A DNA stretch of 64,000 nucleotides, from NCBI RefSeq assembly GCF_016405855.1, contig NZ_JAEFCA010000001.1, forward strand, positions 1,298,372-1,362,371, given 5' to 3'. Numbering within the stretch: the stretch's first letter is position 1; every line of letters starts with the position of its first letter. The notes beneath the pieces are model-generated. The model did not search any database. It had not been told where the DNA came from and saw only the letters and a program-made list of their open reading frames with translations. A program made the position numbers and the translations under genes. The stretch comes from Flavobacterium sp. IB48. GTDB lineage: Bacteria > Bacteroidota > Bacteroidia > Flavobacteriales > Flavobacteriaceae. Shown in pieces: positions 17,825 to 26,504 of the stretch.

Positions 17825-18782
17825 ATAGGAGCCTTTGTCGATTGATTTCTAATAATTCTAAAACTCTTGTTTTTAAAGATTCTGGTTCCAAAATTTTGGC
17901 ATAATCTCCAAACATTAAAAACCATCTCGGAAAACCATCTTGCAGACTGTGAGACATAAAGGTCATTTCGATTTCGTCTCCAATTTCTTTTTGAGAAATA
18001 AAGCCGTGATATTTCCTTTCGGTTGCTAAGTATCGCGCGATTTTTTTCTGAACCAGAATTCGAACTTTTGTGGTTGGAATCTTATCAGATTTTGTTAAAT
18101 AAGTTTCCAGAGAATCGTGTTCTATTGTATAATCAAGATCTGTTTTTTTTATTTCCTGAATTCTATCGGTTCTAAACTGGCGGTAATCTTTTCTAAGATG
18201 GCAATAACCCAGAAAATACCAATTGTTATTATCATGAAAAACGCCAACAGGTTCTAAATTTCGTTGTGTGGTTTCTTCTTTTTCAAAGGTTTTATAAGTT
18301 AAAAGAATTTGTTTTTTCTCCGCAATTCCCTCAAAAAGCACAGCCAAAGTATTAGGCGAATTATCATTAAACATTGGTTCTGCTTCCTGCATTACAATTC
18401 TTGATTCGATGTTTGAAAGATAATCTTTATCATTGCTTCTTAAAACCGATTTCAGTTTGTACATCGCCGACGCATAATGTGTTCCCAATGTAGGATCAGT
18501 AAACTTTTGCATTAACTTTTCGGCCGCAATAAAACTGCTCACTTCTTCGCGCGTGAACATAACTGGCGGAAGTCTATATCCGTCCATTAAAGCATAACCA
18601 ACTCCAGCTTCACTATAAATAGGAACTCCAGATGCTTCCAAAGTTCTAATGTCTCTATAAATAGTTCTTAAACTGCACTCAAAACGATCGGCCAATTCTT
18701 GTGCTTTTACAATCTTTTTAGACTGCAATTGAATAAGAATGGCAACAATTCGGTCAAATCGTTTTGGGGTTTCGTCAAGCAT
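17823..18782 (-). CDS. YafY-type HTH/WYL-domain transcriptional regulator
   Basis: A 319-aa regulator. The N-terminal winged HTH (about 1-65) contains KIVKAQELADRFECSLRTIY. A WYL domain follows (about 140-220; NNNWYFLGYCHLRKDYRQF then RTDRI), then a C-terminal extension (WCX-like). Known members sense ligands, often nucleotides, or act in stress responses. The neighbouring DinB genes are convergent; DinB-fold genes often sit near YafY-type regulators, but regulation here is not shown. Confidence 0.9.
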   Translation of the reverse strand: MLDETPKRFDRIVAILIQLQSKKIVKAQELADRFECSLRTIYRDIRTLEASGVPIYSEAGVGYALMDGYRLPPVMFTREEVSSFIAAEKLMQKFTDPTLGTHYASAMYKLKSVLRSNDKDYLSNIESRIVMQEAEPMFNDNSPNTLAVLFEGIAEKKQILLTYKTFEKEETTQRNLEPVGVFHDNNNWYFLGYCHLRKDYRQFRTDRIQEIKKTDLDYTIEHDSLETYLTKSDKIPTTKVRILVQKKIARYLATERKYHGFISQKEIGDEIEMTFMSHSLQDGFPRWFLMFGDYAKILEPESLKTRVLELLEINRQRLL

Positions 18783-18830
18783 TTTTTTTAAGATTCTAAG
18801 GTTCTGAGTTGCTGAGATTCTAAGTCTTTT
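18783..18830 (-). repeat. CTTAGAA-type short degenerate repeat tract in the leader
   Basis: On the minus strand: CTTAGAATCTCAGC, AACTCAGAACCTTAGAATC, directly before the ATG at 18782 and downstream of the -7 box. Confidence 0.7.
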
Positions 18831-18846
18831 TGCTGATGCAAAGATT

Positions 18847-18854
18847 CAAAGATA
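18847..18854 (-). promoter_or_regulatory. -7 box TATCTTTG of the WYL regulator
   Basis: TAnnTTTG match on the minus strand, about 65 bp before the ATG. Confidence 0.5.
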
Positions 18855-18880
18855 CAAATGTAAAAACTAAAGAGAATAAA

Positions 18881-18909
18881 AAAAGCTGTTCCAAATTGAA
18901 ACAGCTTTT
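18881..18909. terminator. Terminator-like hairpin in a divergent intergenic region
   Basis: AAAAGCTGTT / AACAGCTTTT with a 9-base loop. It lies between two divergently transcribed starts, so it may insulate or regulate rather than end a gene. Confidence 0.5.
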
Positions 18910-18984
18910 ACTTTATAAGTCAAATGAATTTAAACATTTTTTTGCATCTTTACAGAATTATAGTATTAAATTTTAAAGTATCGA

Positions 18985-19728
18985 ATGAAGCTTCCTTTTG
19001 AGCCAGTTATTTTTGGTTATGAAATTAATATCCATTTAGTTCTAGAATATTTGGCATTTTTTTTAGGATACCGATATTATGTTTTTTTGAGAAAAAGAAC
19101 GAATGATACTATTGTTTCCACAAACAGGTTTTCGATTATTTTGGGTGCGGCAATTGGAGCTTTTTTGGGGTCTAGAATTATGGGTTTTTTAGAAAATCCT
19201 ATTTTTCATTCTGATGTCAAATCTATTTTAGAACTCTTTAATGCCAAAACAATTATGGGAGGATTGTTTGGAGGATTATTAGGTGTCGAACTTGCTAAGA
19301 AGATTATTGGAGAAAAAGAATCATCAGGAGATTTATTTACCTTTCCGATTATTCTAGGAATTTTTATAGGCAGAGTTGGCTGTTTTTTATCTGGAACCAA
19401 TGAGTTTACGTACGGAAAAGAAACGACTTTTTTTACGGGGATGAATCTTGGCGACAATATTATGAGGCATCCAATTGCTTTATACGAATTAATTTTTCTG
19501 ATTGTTCTGTTTTTTCTTTTGAAGAAATTGAAAACCAAAAATTTAAAAAACGGATTGTTATTTCAGTATTTTATGATTGCCTATTTTGCGTTTCGCTTTT
19601 TCGTAGAATTTCTGAAACCCAATTATTTCCTAATTTTCGGAATTAGTTCCATTCAGATCTTATGTTTAATTTGTCTGCTCTATTATAACAAAACAATTTT
19701 AAATTTATTTGTAAAAAATGCCAGTTAG
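18985..19728 (+). CDS. Lgt-like (prolipoprotein diacylglyceryl transferase family) membrane protein, variant
   Basis: A 247-aa protein with about seven membrane helices, resembling Lgt, which moves diacylglyceryl from phosphatidylglycerol onto lipoprotein Cys. Lgt-like signatures are R130 in FIGRVGCFLSG, RHPIALYE (161-168), and FAFRFFVEF with R204 and E208. The essential His of E. coli Lgt (H103, in SFHGG) appears to align with F95 in GGLFGGLLG, and the conserved Asn after the GR motif is Cys. It may therefore be a paralogue with a different acceptor or reaction, not the housekeeping enzyme. Its stop overlaps the next ATG by 11 bp, which ties its function to the radical SAM protein. Confidence 0.8.
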   Translation: MKLPFEPVIFGYEINIHLVLEYLAFFLGYRYYVFLRKRTNDTIVSTNRFSIILGAAIGAFLGSRIMGFLENPIFHSDVKSILELFNAKTIMGGLFGGLLGVELAKKIIGEKESSGDLFTFPIILGIFIGRVGCFLSGTNEFTYGKETTFFTGMNLGDNIMRHPIALYELIFLIVLFFLLKKLKTKNLKNGLLFQYFMIAYFAFRFFVEFLKPNYFLIFGISSIQILCLICLLYYNKTILNLFVKNAS

Positions 19729-21109
19729 AAAATATACTTATTATGATTTTACATTAAGCCTTTGTCCAGAATGCTTAAAAAGAATTGATGCTAAAATTGT
19801 TTTTGAAGACGAAAACGTCTATATGCTTAAAAGATGCCCAGAGCATGGAAACTCAAAGGTTTTAATTGCCGACGATATTCAATATTACAAGAATATCCGA
19901 AATTATAATAAACCATCTGAAATGCCGTATACTTTTAATACAAAAACGCATTATGGTTGTCCGTACGATTGTGGTTTATGTCCAGATCACGAACAGCATT
20001 CTTGTCTTACAGTTGTTGAGGTTACAGATCGTTGTAATCTAACTTGCCCAACTTGTTATGCAGGTTCATCACCTAATTATGGTAGACACAGAACTCTCGA
20101 AGAAGTAAAAGCTATGCTTGATACGGTTGTTAAAAATGAAAAAGAGCCAGACGTGGTGCAGATTAGTGGAGGAGAACCAACCATACATCCTGAGTTTTTT
20201 GAAATTTTAGATTATGCAAAATCAATTCCGATAAAGCATTTAATGTTAAACACAAACGGAATTAAAATTGCAAAAGACAAAGAATTCGTTCAGAGACTAA
20301 AAAGCTATGCTCCAGATTTTGAGATCTATCTTCAGTTTGATTCTTTTGAAGATAGTGTATTGCAAGAGTTGCGTGGAGCTGATTTAAGCGAAATACGAAA
20401 ACAAGCTTTAGAAAATCTAAACGAAGTTAATCTGTCTACAACTTTGGTGGTTACGCTTCAAAAAGGATTAAACGATCATGAAATAGGTAAAATTATTGAG
20501 TTTGCCCTAAAGCAAAAATGCGTTCGTGGCGTTACATTTCAGCCAACTCAAATTGCGGGCCGATTGGAGAATTTCAATTTAGAAACCGATCGAATGACAT
20601 TAACAGAAGTAAGAAGAAAAATTCTGGAGCAAACCAATGTTTTTAATTCAGATGATTTACTTCCAGTTCCTTGTAATCCCGATGCTTTAGTTATGGGTTA
20701 TGCTTTGAAACTAGGAGAAGAAGTTTTTCCACTAACACGATATATTAATCCGAACGATTTATTAGACAATAGTAAAAACACGATTATTTACGAACAAGAT
20801 GAAGTGCTCCGCGGCAAAATGATAGATCTGTTTAGCACGGGAAATTCTGTAGAAGTAGCGCAAGAAAACTTGAAATCGATTTTATGTTGCCTTCCTAATA
20901 TTGATGCACCAGAATTAGGTTACGACAATCTCTTTAGAATTATTATCATGCAGTTTATCGATGCATATAATTTTGATGTAAGAGCAATAAAAAAATCATG
21001 TGTGCATATTGTCAATAAGGACAATAAAATAATTCCTTTTGAAACCATGAATTTGTTTTACAGAGATGATAAAGTAAAAAGACTAGAAGAATTAAGAACT
21101 AATGCATAA
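19718..21109 (+). CDS. Radical SAM protein resembling the MJ0619/tetraether lipid synthase (Tes) family
   Basis: A 463-aa radical SAM enzyme. The SAM-cluster motif is C106-NLT-C110-PT-C113, with SGGEPTIHPEF downstream. The N-terminal region carries additional Cys at 16, 19 and 40 (CPEHG) and at 81, 85, 88 and 96 in a GCPYDCGLCPDHEQHSC segment; further Cys occur late (VPCNPD, ILCC, SCVH). This N-terminal pattern is the one I associate with MJ0619-type proteins, which include the archaeal synthase joining lipid chains by C-C bonds and carry extra metal clusters. The substrate here is unknown. Overlap with the Lgt-like gene and a 5-bp gap to the next gene show one operon. Confidence 0.85.
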   Translation: MPVRKYTYYDFTLSLCPECLKRIDAKIVFEDENVYMLKRCPEHGNSKVLIADDIQYYKNIRNYNKPSEMPYTFNTKTHYGCPYDCGLCPDHEQHSCLTVVEVTDRCNLTCPTCYAGSSPNYGRHRTLEEVKAMLDTVVKNEKEPDVVQISGGEPTIHPEFFEILDYAKSIPIKHLMLNTNGIKIAKDKEFVQRLKSYAPDFEIYLQFDSFEDSVLQELRGADLSEIRKQALENLNEVNLSTTLVVTLQKGLNDHEIGKIIEFALKQKCVRGVTFQPTQIAGRLENFNLETDRMTLTEVRRKILEQTNVFNSDDLLPVPCNPDALVMGYALKLGEEVFPLTRYINPNDLLDNSKNTIIYEQDEVLRGKMIDLFSTGNSVEVAQENLKSILCCLPNIDAPELGYDNLFRIIIMQFIDAYNFDVRAIKKSCVHIVNKDNKIIPFETMNLFYRDDKVKRLEELRTNA

Positions 21110-21114
21110 AGTAT

Positions 21115-21312
21115 ATGACAGCACTAGAAGTAGGTAATTTAGGAGGTTTGGTCGCATTTTTTATAGCGATTATGGTGGGACCGCCAATTTTAATGACAAT
21201 CATTGGCTTAGCAATTAAGAAAAATCATCCCAATGGAGCAAAGGTTTGTTTTATTATCGGAGCGCTTTATCTCATTATTGGTCTAGGAATATGCGGGACA
21301 CTCATGTCTTAA
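21115..21312 (+). CDS. Small two-helix membrane protein
   Basis: A 65-aa protein with two hydrophobic segments (about 8-32 and 44-63) around a short basic loop (KKNHPNGAK). It starts 5 bp after the radical SAM gene and is followed by a strong terminator, so it is the last gene of the operon. No known family recognised. Confidence 0.7.
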   Translation: MTALEVGNLGGLVAFFIAIMVGPPILMTIIGLAIKKNHPNGAKVCFIIGALYLIIGLGICGTLMS

Positions 21313-21315
21313 GAA

Positions 21316-21350
21316 AAACCCCTCAATAAACTGAATTATTGAGGGGTTTG
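21316..21350. terminator. Bidirectional terminator
   Basis: AACCCCTCAATAA / TTATTGAGGGGTT stem between the convergent radical SAM operon and the outer-membrane protein gene. Confidence 0.9.
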
Positions 21351-21368
21351 AGTTATATTATAAACGAA

Positions 21369-21986
21369 TTAAAATCTAAACAATAATCCGAATTTTGGTT
21401 GATCGAAGATGTTTTCAAATAAGTTGATGTTTAATTGAAAAGTATCTGAAGATGGGCCGTTTTCTGGAGAAACACTGTTGTATGATAATAAATTAGCAAG
21501 AGTAAAAGTAACTGCAATGTTTTTAGTTAAGAAGTAATTTAACCCAACATTGATATTGGCTGTTAGACTATTGCTGTTGTCTGTACCAGTAATTGGGCTT
21601 TCGTATTTATTTCTACCGTATCCTAAACCTACTTCTCCGTAAGCTTTGAATCGTTTTTTATCGAGTTCCAATACATAATATCTTGCGAAACCACCGATTC
21701 CAAAAATATTAGTTTTTTCATCGGTTGCTTCAACTTTATTGCTGGAATAGCTCAATTGTCCTCCAACGGCAAATTTATCATTAAGAAAATATCCAAATTT
21801 GGGATTAAAAGCATAATAGTCTTTATCTCCACCAGTAGTGATCTGGATAGAACCTTCTATAAACATATCTCCATGTTGAAAAGTAATTCCTTTTGCAGAA
21901 TTCATTTCTGAATCAACTTGATCTTGCTGAGCACTTGCAAAGTAAAATGTAAATAACGCTAGAATAACAGAAAATTTGGTTTTCAT
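21369..21986 (-). CDS. Outer-membrane beta-barrel protein
   Basis: A 205-aa protein with a signal peptide (MKTKFSVILALFTFYFASAQ). Alternating beta-strand patterns follow (AFNPKFGYFLNDKFAVGGQL, ARYYVLELDKKRFKAYGEVG, LNYFLTKNIAVTFTLANL), with a C-terminal aromatic residue (LLFRF). This is the small OmpW/porin-like barrel type common in Flavobacteria. Function unknown. Confidence 0.85.
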   Translation of the reverse strand: MKTKFSVILALFTFYFASAQQDQVDSEMNSAKGITFQHGDMFIEGSIQITTGGDKDYYAFNPKFGYFLNDKFAVGGQLSYSSNKVEATDEKTNIFGIGGFARYYVLELDKKRFKAYGEVGLGYGRNKYESPITGTDNSNSLTANINVGLNYFLTKNIAVTFTLANLLSYNSVSPENGPSSDTFQLNINLFENIFDQPKFGLLFRF

Positions 21987-22154
21987 AATCTTTTATTTTT
22001 TAAAGTTGTAAGATTAAAAATACAATTTTATCTTAAAATTAACTTTAAATTTATCTGAAAGCGTTAAAAAACAAGCGATTAAGTTAATAATTTCATAAAT
22101 TATAAGTTTTGGCTTACAAATTTTAAAAGATAAGAAATGGATTATATTCAAATA

Positions 22155-22190
22155 AAAAACCCGACAACTTTCGTTATCGGGTTTAATCTA
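22155..22190 (-). terminator. Intrinsic terminator after lepA
   Basis: AACCCGA / TCGGGTT stem, extended imperfectly (one C/A mismatch), followed on the minus strand by a T-run, downstream of lepA. Confidence 0.75.
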
Positions 22191-22229
22191 TATTCTTGTT
22201 TCTTTCTTCTATTCTCTAAAAAGAAAAAC

Positions 22230-24026
22230 TTAGTCATTCAATTTCAAAACAGCCATAAATGCTTCTTGCGGAATCTCAACGTTTCCTACCTGGCGCATAC
22301 GTTTTTTACCTTTTTTCTGTTTTTCAAGAAGTTTACGCTTACGCGAAATATCTCCACCGTAACATTTTGCGGTAACGTCTTTACGAAGTGCTTTAATCGT
22401 TTCACGAGCGATAATTTTAGCTCCAATTGCCGCCTGAATCGGAATATCAAATTGCTGTCTTGGGATTAATTCACGTAATTTCTCAGTCATTTTTTTACCG
22501 ATATTGTAAGCGTTATCTTCGTGGATCAATGCTGAAAGAGCATCAACTGTCTGAGCATTCAAAAGAACGTCCAATTTAACTAATTTCGAAGTTCTCATTC
22601 CGATAGGAGAATAATCAAAAGAAGCATAACCTTTAGAAACTGTTTTTAAACGATCATAAAAATCGAATACAATTTCTGCCAAAGGCATGTCAAAGTTCAA
22701 TTCAACACGTTCAGTTGTTAAATAGGTTTGGTTGGTAATTAAACCACGTTTTTCAATACATAAACTCATTACGTTTCCAACAAAGTCAGATTTTGTAATG
22801 ATAGTAGCTTTAATAAATGGCTCTTCAACTCTATCCAATTTTGAAGGCTCTGGTAAATCTGAAGGATTGTTTACAACGATTGCCGTTTCTGGATGTTTCT
22901 TCGTGTAAGCCAAATACGAAACGTTAGGAACTGTTGTAATTACAGTCATGTCGAACTCACGCTCTAAACGTTCTTGAATAATTTCCATGTGAAGCATTCC
23001 TAAGAATCCGCAACGGAAACCAAATCCTAATGCTGCAGAACTTTCAGGAGTAAATACTAACGAAGCATCATTCAATTGTAATTTTTCCATTGAAGAACGT
23101 AAATCTTCATAATCTTCTGTATCAACAGGATAAATACCTGCGAATACCATTGGTTTTACATCCTCAAAACCAGCAACCATATTAGTTGTTGGAACTTTTG
23201 CATCCGTAATTGTATCACCCACTTTTACTTCACGAGCTTCTTTAATTCCAGAAATCAAGTAACCAACATCTCCTGCCGAAACTACATTTTTAGGAACCTG
23301 ATTTAATTTTAAAGTTCCAATTTCGTCAGCAAAATATTCGTTATCTGTAGCCATGAATTTAATTTTCTGGCCTTTTTTGATTTCACCATTTACAACTCTA
23401 AAGATTACCTCGATTCCACGGAATGGATTGTAAACCGAGTCAAAAATCAAAGCTTGCAATGGTTCTTCTGGATTACCTTTTGGAGCAGGAATTTTTTCGA
23501 TAATGGCAGCAAGAATGTTCTCAACACCAAAACCAGTTTTTCCTGACGCGTGAATAATATCTTCTAATTTACAACCAAGTAAATCGATAATATCATCACT
23601 AACTTCTTCTGGATTAGCACTTGGCAAATCGACTTTGTTTAAAACTGGAATAATTTCCAAGTCGTTTTCAAGAGCTAAATATAAGTTTGAAATTGTTTGT
23701 GCCTGGATACTTTGCGCAGCATCTACAATCAAAAGCGCACCTTCGCAGGCAGCAATCGATCTTGAAACTTCGTACGAAAAGTCAACGTGTCCAGGAGTAT
23801 CAATTAAGTTTAAGATATATTCTTCGCCTTTGTATTTGTATTCCATCTGAATGGCATGACTCTTAATGGTAATTCCACGCTCGCGCTCCAAGTCCATGTT
23901 GTCAAGCAATTGCGCTTTTTCTTCACGAGCTGTAACGGTTTGTGTAGCACTTAGTAATCGGTCTGCTAATGTACTTTTACCATGGTCAATGTGTGCAATA
24001 ATGCAAAAATTACGTATCTTCTTCAT
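22230..24026 (-). CDS. lepA: Elongation factor 4 (ribosomal back-translocase)
   Basis: 598 aa, the usual EF4 length. GTPase motifs: G1 AHIDHGKST near residue 11, DTPGHVDF (G3) and NKVDLPS (G4). An LepA-specific C-terminal domain has [20 protein letters not shown]. It binds the ribosome and acts in translation under stress or in initiation-complex quality. A -7 box at 24118-24125 gives a leader of about 85 nt. Confidence 0.97.
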   Translation of the reverse strand: MKKIRNFCIIAHIDHGKSTLADRLLSATQTVTAREEKAQLLDNMDLERERGITIKSHAIQMEYKYKGEEYILNLIDTPGHVDFSYEVSRSIAACEGALLIVDAAQSIQAQTISNLYLALENDLEIIPVLNKVDLPSANPEEVSDDIIDLLGCKLEDIIHASGKTGFGVENILAAIIEKIPAPKGNPEEPLQALIFDSVYNPFRGIEVIFRVVNGEIKKGQKIKFMATDNEYFADEIGTLKLNQVPKNVVSAGDVGYLISGIKEAREVKVGDTITDAKVPTTNMVAGFEDVKPMVFAGIYPVDTEDYEDLRSSMEKLQLNDASLVFTPESSAALGFGFRCGFLGMLHMEIIQERLEREFDMTVITTVPNVSYLAYTKKHPETAIVVNNPSDLPEPSKLDRVEEPFIKATIITKSDFVGNVMSLCIEKRGLITNQTYLTTERVELNFDMPLAEIVFDFYDRLKTVSKGYASFDYSPIGMRTSKLVKLDVLLNAQTVDALSALIHEDNAYNIGKKMTEKLRELIPRQQFDIPIQAAIGAKIIARETIKALRKDVTAKCYGGDISRKRKLLEKQKKGKKRMRQVGNVEIPQEAFMAVLKLND

Positions 24027-24340
24027 TTGTATATATCAGTTCTCTAATCGAGTTTTAGTGTTTTTTTTGGGAATAAAACACGATAAAACAATTGCTTTAT
24101 AACGTGTTGTTAAGGCGCAAAGATAGCGCAAAGTTTTGGATTCTGGAATTTAGTTGCTCGATTTTGAATACAGAAGTCAAAAACCTGTTTTTCAGCTTTT
24201 AAACTTTTTGCTTTCCTATTGTTTTTTGAGGTTAAAACTTGAAGAATATTTTATTTGATTAAGATTGACGGAATTAAAATTTAGTAAATAATGGTGAAAT
24301 AAACATTTTGGTGATGAAAATGTATTTTTTGTACGAATAA
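24027..24340. other. Gene-free region between lepA and the leader-peptide gene
   Basis: Apart from the lepA promoter at 24118-24125, I see only AT-rich sequence. No convincing ORF, RNA gene or palindrome. Confidence 0.5.
24118..24125 (-). promoter_or_regulatory. -7 box TATCTTTG of lepA
   Basis: TAnnTTTG match on the minus strand, 92 bp before the ATG. Confidence 0.5.
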
Positions 24341-24392
24341 TTGTCACTTTGGATTAATTTGATTAAACTTGTAGTCATTTTAACCATAAGAT
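24341..24392 (+). promoter_or_regulatory. Promoter and initial transcribed element of the leader-peptide gene
   Basis: TTG at 24341-24343 (-33) and TAAACTTG at 24364-24371 (-7), 20 bp apart. From ACTTG at 24367 on, 26 bases match the susC promoter region (26532-26557) at 23 positions, including ACTTGTAGTCA and ACCATAAGAT. Confidence 0.6.
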
Positions 24393-24500
24393 TGATCTCC
24401 TTTTGGTTTCATATATTTTTTTTGAAATGTCAGTGTACAGGACAATTCAAATTCAAGAATACTAATGAAATGTTTATTTACTAATTAAACCCCAAGAATT

Positions 24501-24734
24501 ATGGAAAAAGAAATCACAAAGCTTACTCAAAAGTATGAAAAGCTTACCAGAGAACAAATGAAAAGTATTACAGGAGGAACATTGGGAACAGTATGCGGAC
24601 CAAGAAATGGTGTGCCAACATCAATCTGTCCAAGTGGCCAAGGAGTTGCCGCTAATTCTGGAACAGAAGATCCTTCTAAGTTTCCCGGCATTGTGGGAGG
24701 TTATTGTAATGTAATAATCGTCTGCATTCCGTAA
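24501..24734 (+). CDS. Double-glycine leader peptide (bacteriocin/RiPP-like precursor)
   Basis: A 77-aa precursor. The leader (residues 1-26) is charged and ends with REQMKSITGG, the double-glycine type cut by C39 peptidase-containing ABC exporters. The predicted mature part is about 51 residues, rich in Gly/Pro/Ser, with four Cys (32, 43, 69, 75) that could form disulfides or thioethers. No modifying enzyme or exporter is in the neighbourhood, so it is an orphan within this window. It is preceded by a promoter like that of the PUL and followed by a terminator. Confidence 0.75.
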   Translation: MEKEITKLTQKYEKLTREQMKSITGGTLGTVCGPRNGVPTSICPSGQGVAANSGTEDPSKFPGIVGGYCNVIIVCIP

Positions 24735-24741
24735 AAAATAA

Positions 24742-24775
24742 GAAACAGCCTAAAGATTTTCTTTAGGCTGTTCTG
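24742..24775. terminator. Bidirectional terminator
   Basis: AACAGCCTAAAG / CTTTAGGCTGTT stem with a 5-base loop, between the leader-peptide gene (+) and the Nudix regulator gene (-). Confidence 0.88.
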
Positions 24776-25477
24776 TTAATACTCAAAATTGAATCCTTTT
24801 TGAGTTAGTTTTTTATACATTTCGTCATCAAATTTGTAGAGTTTTGCGGCTCTATGCGAAACGTCTTTTTGTTTTTCATCCAATTCTGTCAGCAGTTTCA
24901 TATGAAGAATTTTTCTTCTAAAATTGGACTTATCCAATTCAATTCCGAGAATTTCCTCGTATAAATGCATTAATTGTAATAAAGTAAATTTTTCTGGCAG
25001 AAGATTAAATCCGATTGGAGCTTGACGCACCCGATTACGCAATTGCATTAAACTGACATTCAGGATTTCGTTATGATCAAAAATCAAATCAGGAATCTCA
25101 TTTATTTTATACCATTTTGCTTCAATAACTCGTAAACTGGCTTTAATATTATAATCTTCACGATTAACCAATGTATAATAGCCAATAGTGACAACACGTC
25201 TTTCTAAAACACGCTTCGGATTTGTAAAGGCTTTTAGCTGTTCTAGATAAATATCTTCAAGTCCGGTAAGTTCCTGTAAAATACGTTGTGCGGCATCATC
25301 GGCACTTTCATCAGCTTGAAGCCATCCGCCAAGTAACCCCCATTTACCGATACTTTCGCCTTGAGCGTGCTGAACCAAGAGAACTTCTAGACTCTCTTTA
25401 TTAAAACCGAAGAAAACGCAGTCAATTGTGATTCCGTCTACGGCTGGTTTATGTTGATTAGTGGTTATTTCAGTCAA
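24776..25477 (-). CDS. NrtR/AraR-like Nudix-domain transcriptional regulator (degenerate Nudix box), copy 1
   Basis: A 233-aa protein with an N-terminal Nudix-like ligand domain (about 12-150) and a C-terminal winged helix (about 160-233, PEKFTLLQLMHLYEE and SNFRRKILHMKLL). The Nudix box begins at G51 and keeps E57, R65 and E69, but the catalytic positions after R65 and E69 are I66 and L70 instead of Glu. Hydrolase activity is therefore unlikely. Known for the family: NrtR senses ADP-ribose, and the Bacteroides AraR regulator, also Nudix-derived, controls L-arabinose use. It lies 35 bp from a close paralogue and next to a PUL, so control of that PUL is likely but not shown. Confidence 0.85.
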   Translation of the reverse strand: MTEITTNQHKPAVDGITIDCVFFGFNKESLEVLLVQHAQGESIGKWGLLGGWLQADESADDAAQRILQELTGLEDIYLEQLKAFTNPKRVLERRVVTIGYYTLVNREDYNIKASLRVIEAKWYKINEIPDLIFDHNEILNVSLMQLRNRVRQAPIGFNLLPEKFTLLQLMHLYEEILGIELDKSNFRRKILHMKLLTELDEKQKDVSHRAAKLYKFDDEMYKKLTQKGFNFEY

Positions 25478-25512
25478 TTTATTATTATCGTATTATTAAT
25501 TTGTATTGAAAA

Positions 25513-26229
25513 TTAGAATTCAAAATTGAATCCTTTTTCAGTTAGTTTTTTATAAATTTCTGGATCAAACTTATACAATTGTGCAGCTCTGTGCGATACA
25601 TCTTGTTGTTTTTCGTCTAATGCAACCAGAAGTTTCATATGAAGAATTTTTCTTCTAAAGTTTGGTTTATCCATTTCAATTCCTAAAATTTCTCCATACA
25701 AATGCATTAATTGTAATAGAGTAAATTTTTCTGGCAATAAGTTAAAACCAATAGGTGTTTGGCGAACTCTACTTCTAAGATGTTTTATGCTATAATCTAA
25801 AATTTCATTGTGATCGTAAATCAAATCTGGAATTTCATTGATTTTATACCATTTTGCATCCGAAGCCGTAAAACCTGCTTTAATGTTATAATCTTCTCTT
25901 TTTACTAGCGCATAATATCCAATTGTGATAACGCGTCGTAGCGGAAAACGATCTGGATCTCCAAATGCTTTCAACTGTTCCAGATAAATATTATCAAGAC
26001 CCGTAAGCTCATTCAGCAAACGATGAGCGGCGTTGTCGGTACTTTCTTTTTTATAAATCCATCCACCCGGAAGTCCCCATTTTCCTTTACTGATTCCTTC
26101 AGCATGCTGCACCAAAAGCACTTCAAGGCTGCCTTTATCAAATCCAAAAATAACACAGTCAATCGTGATGGCATTCATCGCACTGTTTTCATTTTTTAGA
26201 GCAGTTTTGTCTTCTACATTTTCAACCAT
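25513..26229 (-). CDS. NrtR/AraR-like Nudix-domain transcriptional regulator (degenerate Nudix box), copy 2
   Basis: A 238-aa paralogue of the neighbouring gene, with long identical blocks (PIGFNLLPEKFTLLQLMHLY, RRKILHMKLL, GFNFE). The Nudix box from G56 keeps E62, R70 and E74, but L71 and L75 replace catalytic Glu residues. The C-terminal winged helix is intact. I chose the ATG at 26229 over an in-frame TTG at 26250. It is transcribed away from susC, so its upstream region is shared with the PUL promoter, the usual arrangement for a local regulator. The effector may be a sugar released from the polysaccharide. Confidence 0.85.
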   Translation of the reverse strand: MVENVEDKTALKNENSAMNAITIDCVIFGFDKGSLEVLLVQHAEGISKGKWGLPGGWIYKKESTDNAAHRLLNELTGLDNIYLEQLKAFGDPDRFPLRRVITIGYYALVKREDYNIKAGFTASDAKWYKINEIPDLIYDHNEILDYSIKHLRSRVRQTPIGFNLLPEKFTLLQLMHLYGEILGIEMDKPNFRRKILHMKLLVALDEKQQDVSHRAAQLYKFDPEIYKKLTEKGFNFEF

Positions 26230-26504
26230 ATGTGAGATAAATTTTGACAAATTAAATAAATAAAATCATTACTAACCTTTTTGAAAGACTTATATTTTTT
26301 TTAACGAAATAAAATTTTGATAATCAGGTGTTTAAAAATGTACTGAAAAAGCTCTCTTTTTAAATTATTTCTTAAACAGCTGATTGTCAATTTTATAAAA
26401 CGTTAGATTTTCTATATTTTTTATTTCAATTCTTGTTTGGATTTTACAACATTAATAAAAATGAATTAGGATTAATCAGAATTGAAAAAAAATAACCTTA
26501 ATAT
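26230..26504. other. Gene-free divergent region upstream of the PUL
   Basis: AT-rich sequence between the Nudix regulator start (-) and the susC promoter (+), where operators of the regulators are expected. I could not identify a clear palindromic operator by eye. Confidence 0.4.

Noticed and set aside
22137..22469. 110-codon ORF on the + strand at the end of lepA
   Set aside because: Antisense to lepA and its terminator; composition reflects the reverse strand of a conserved gene.
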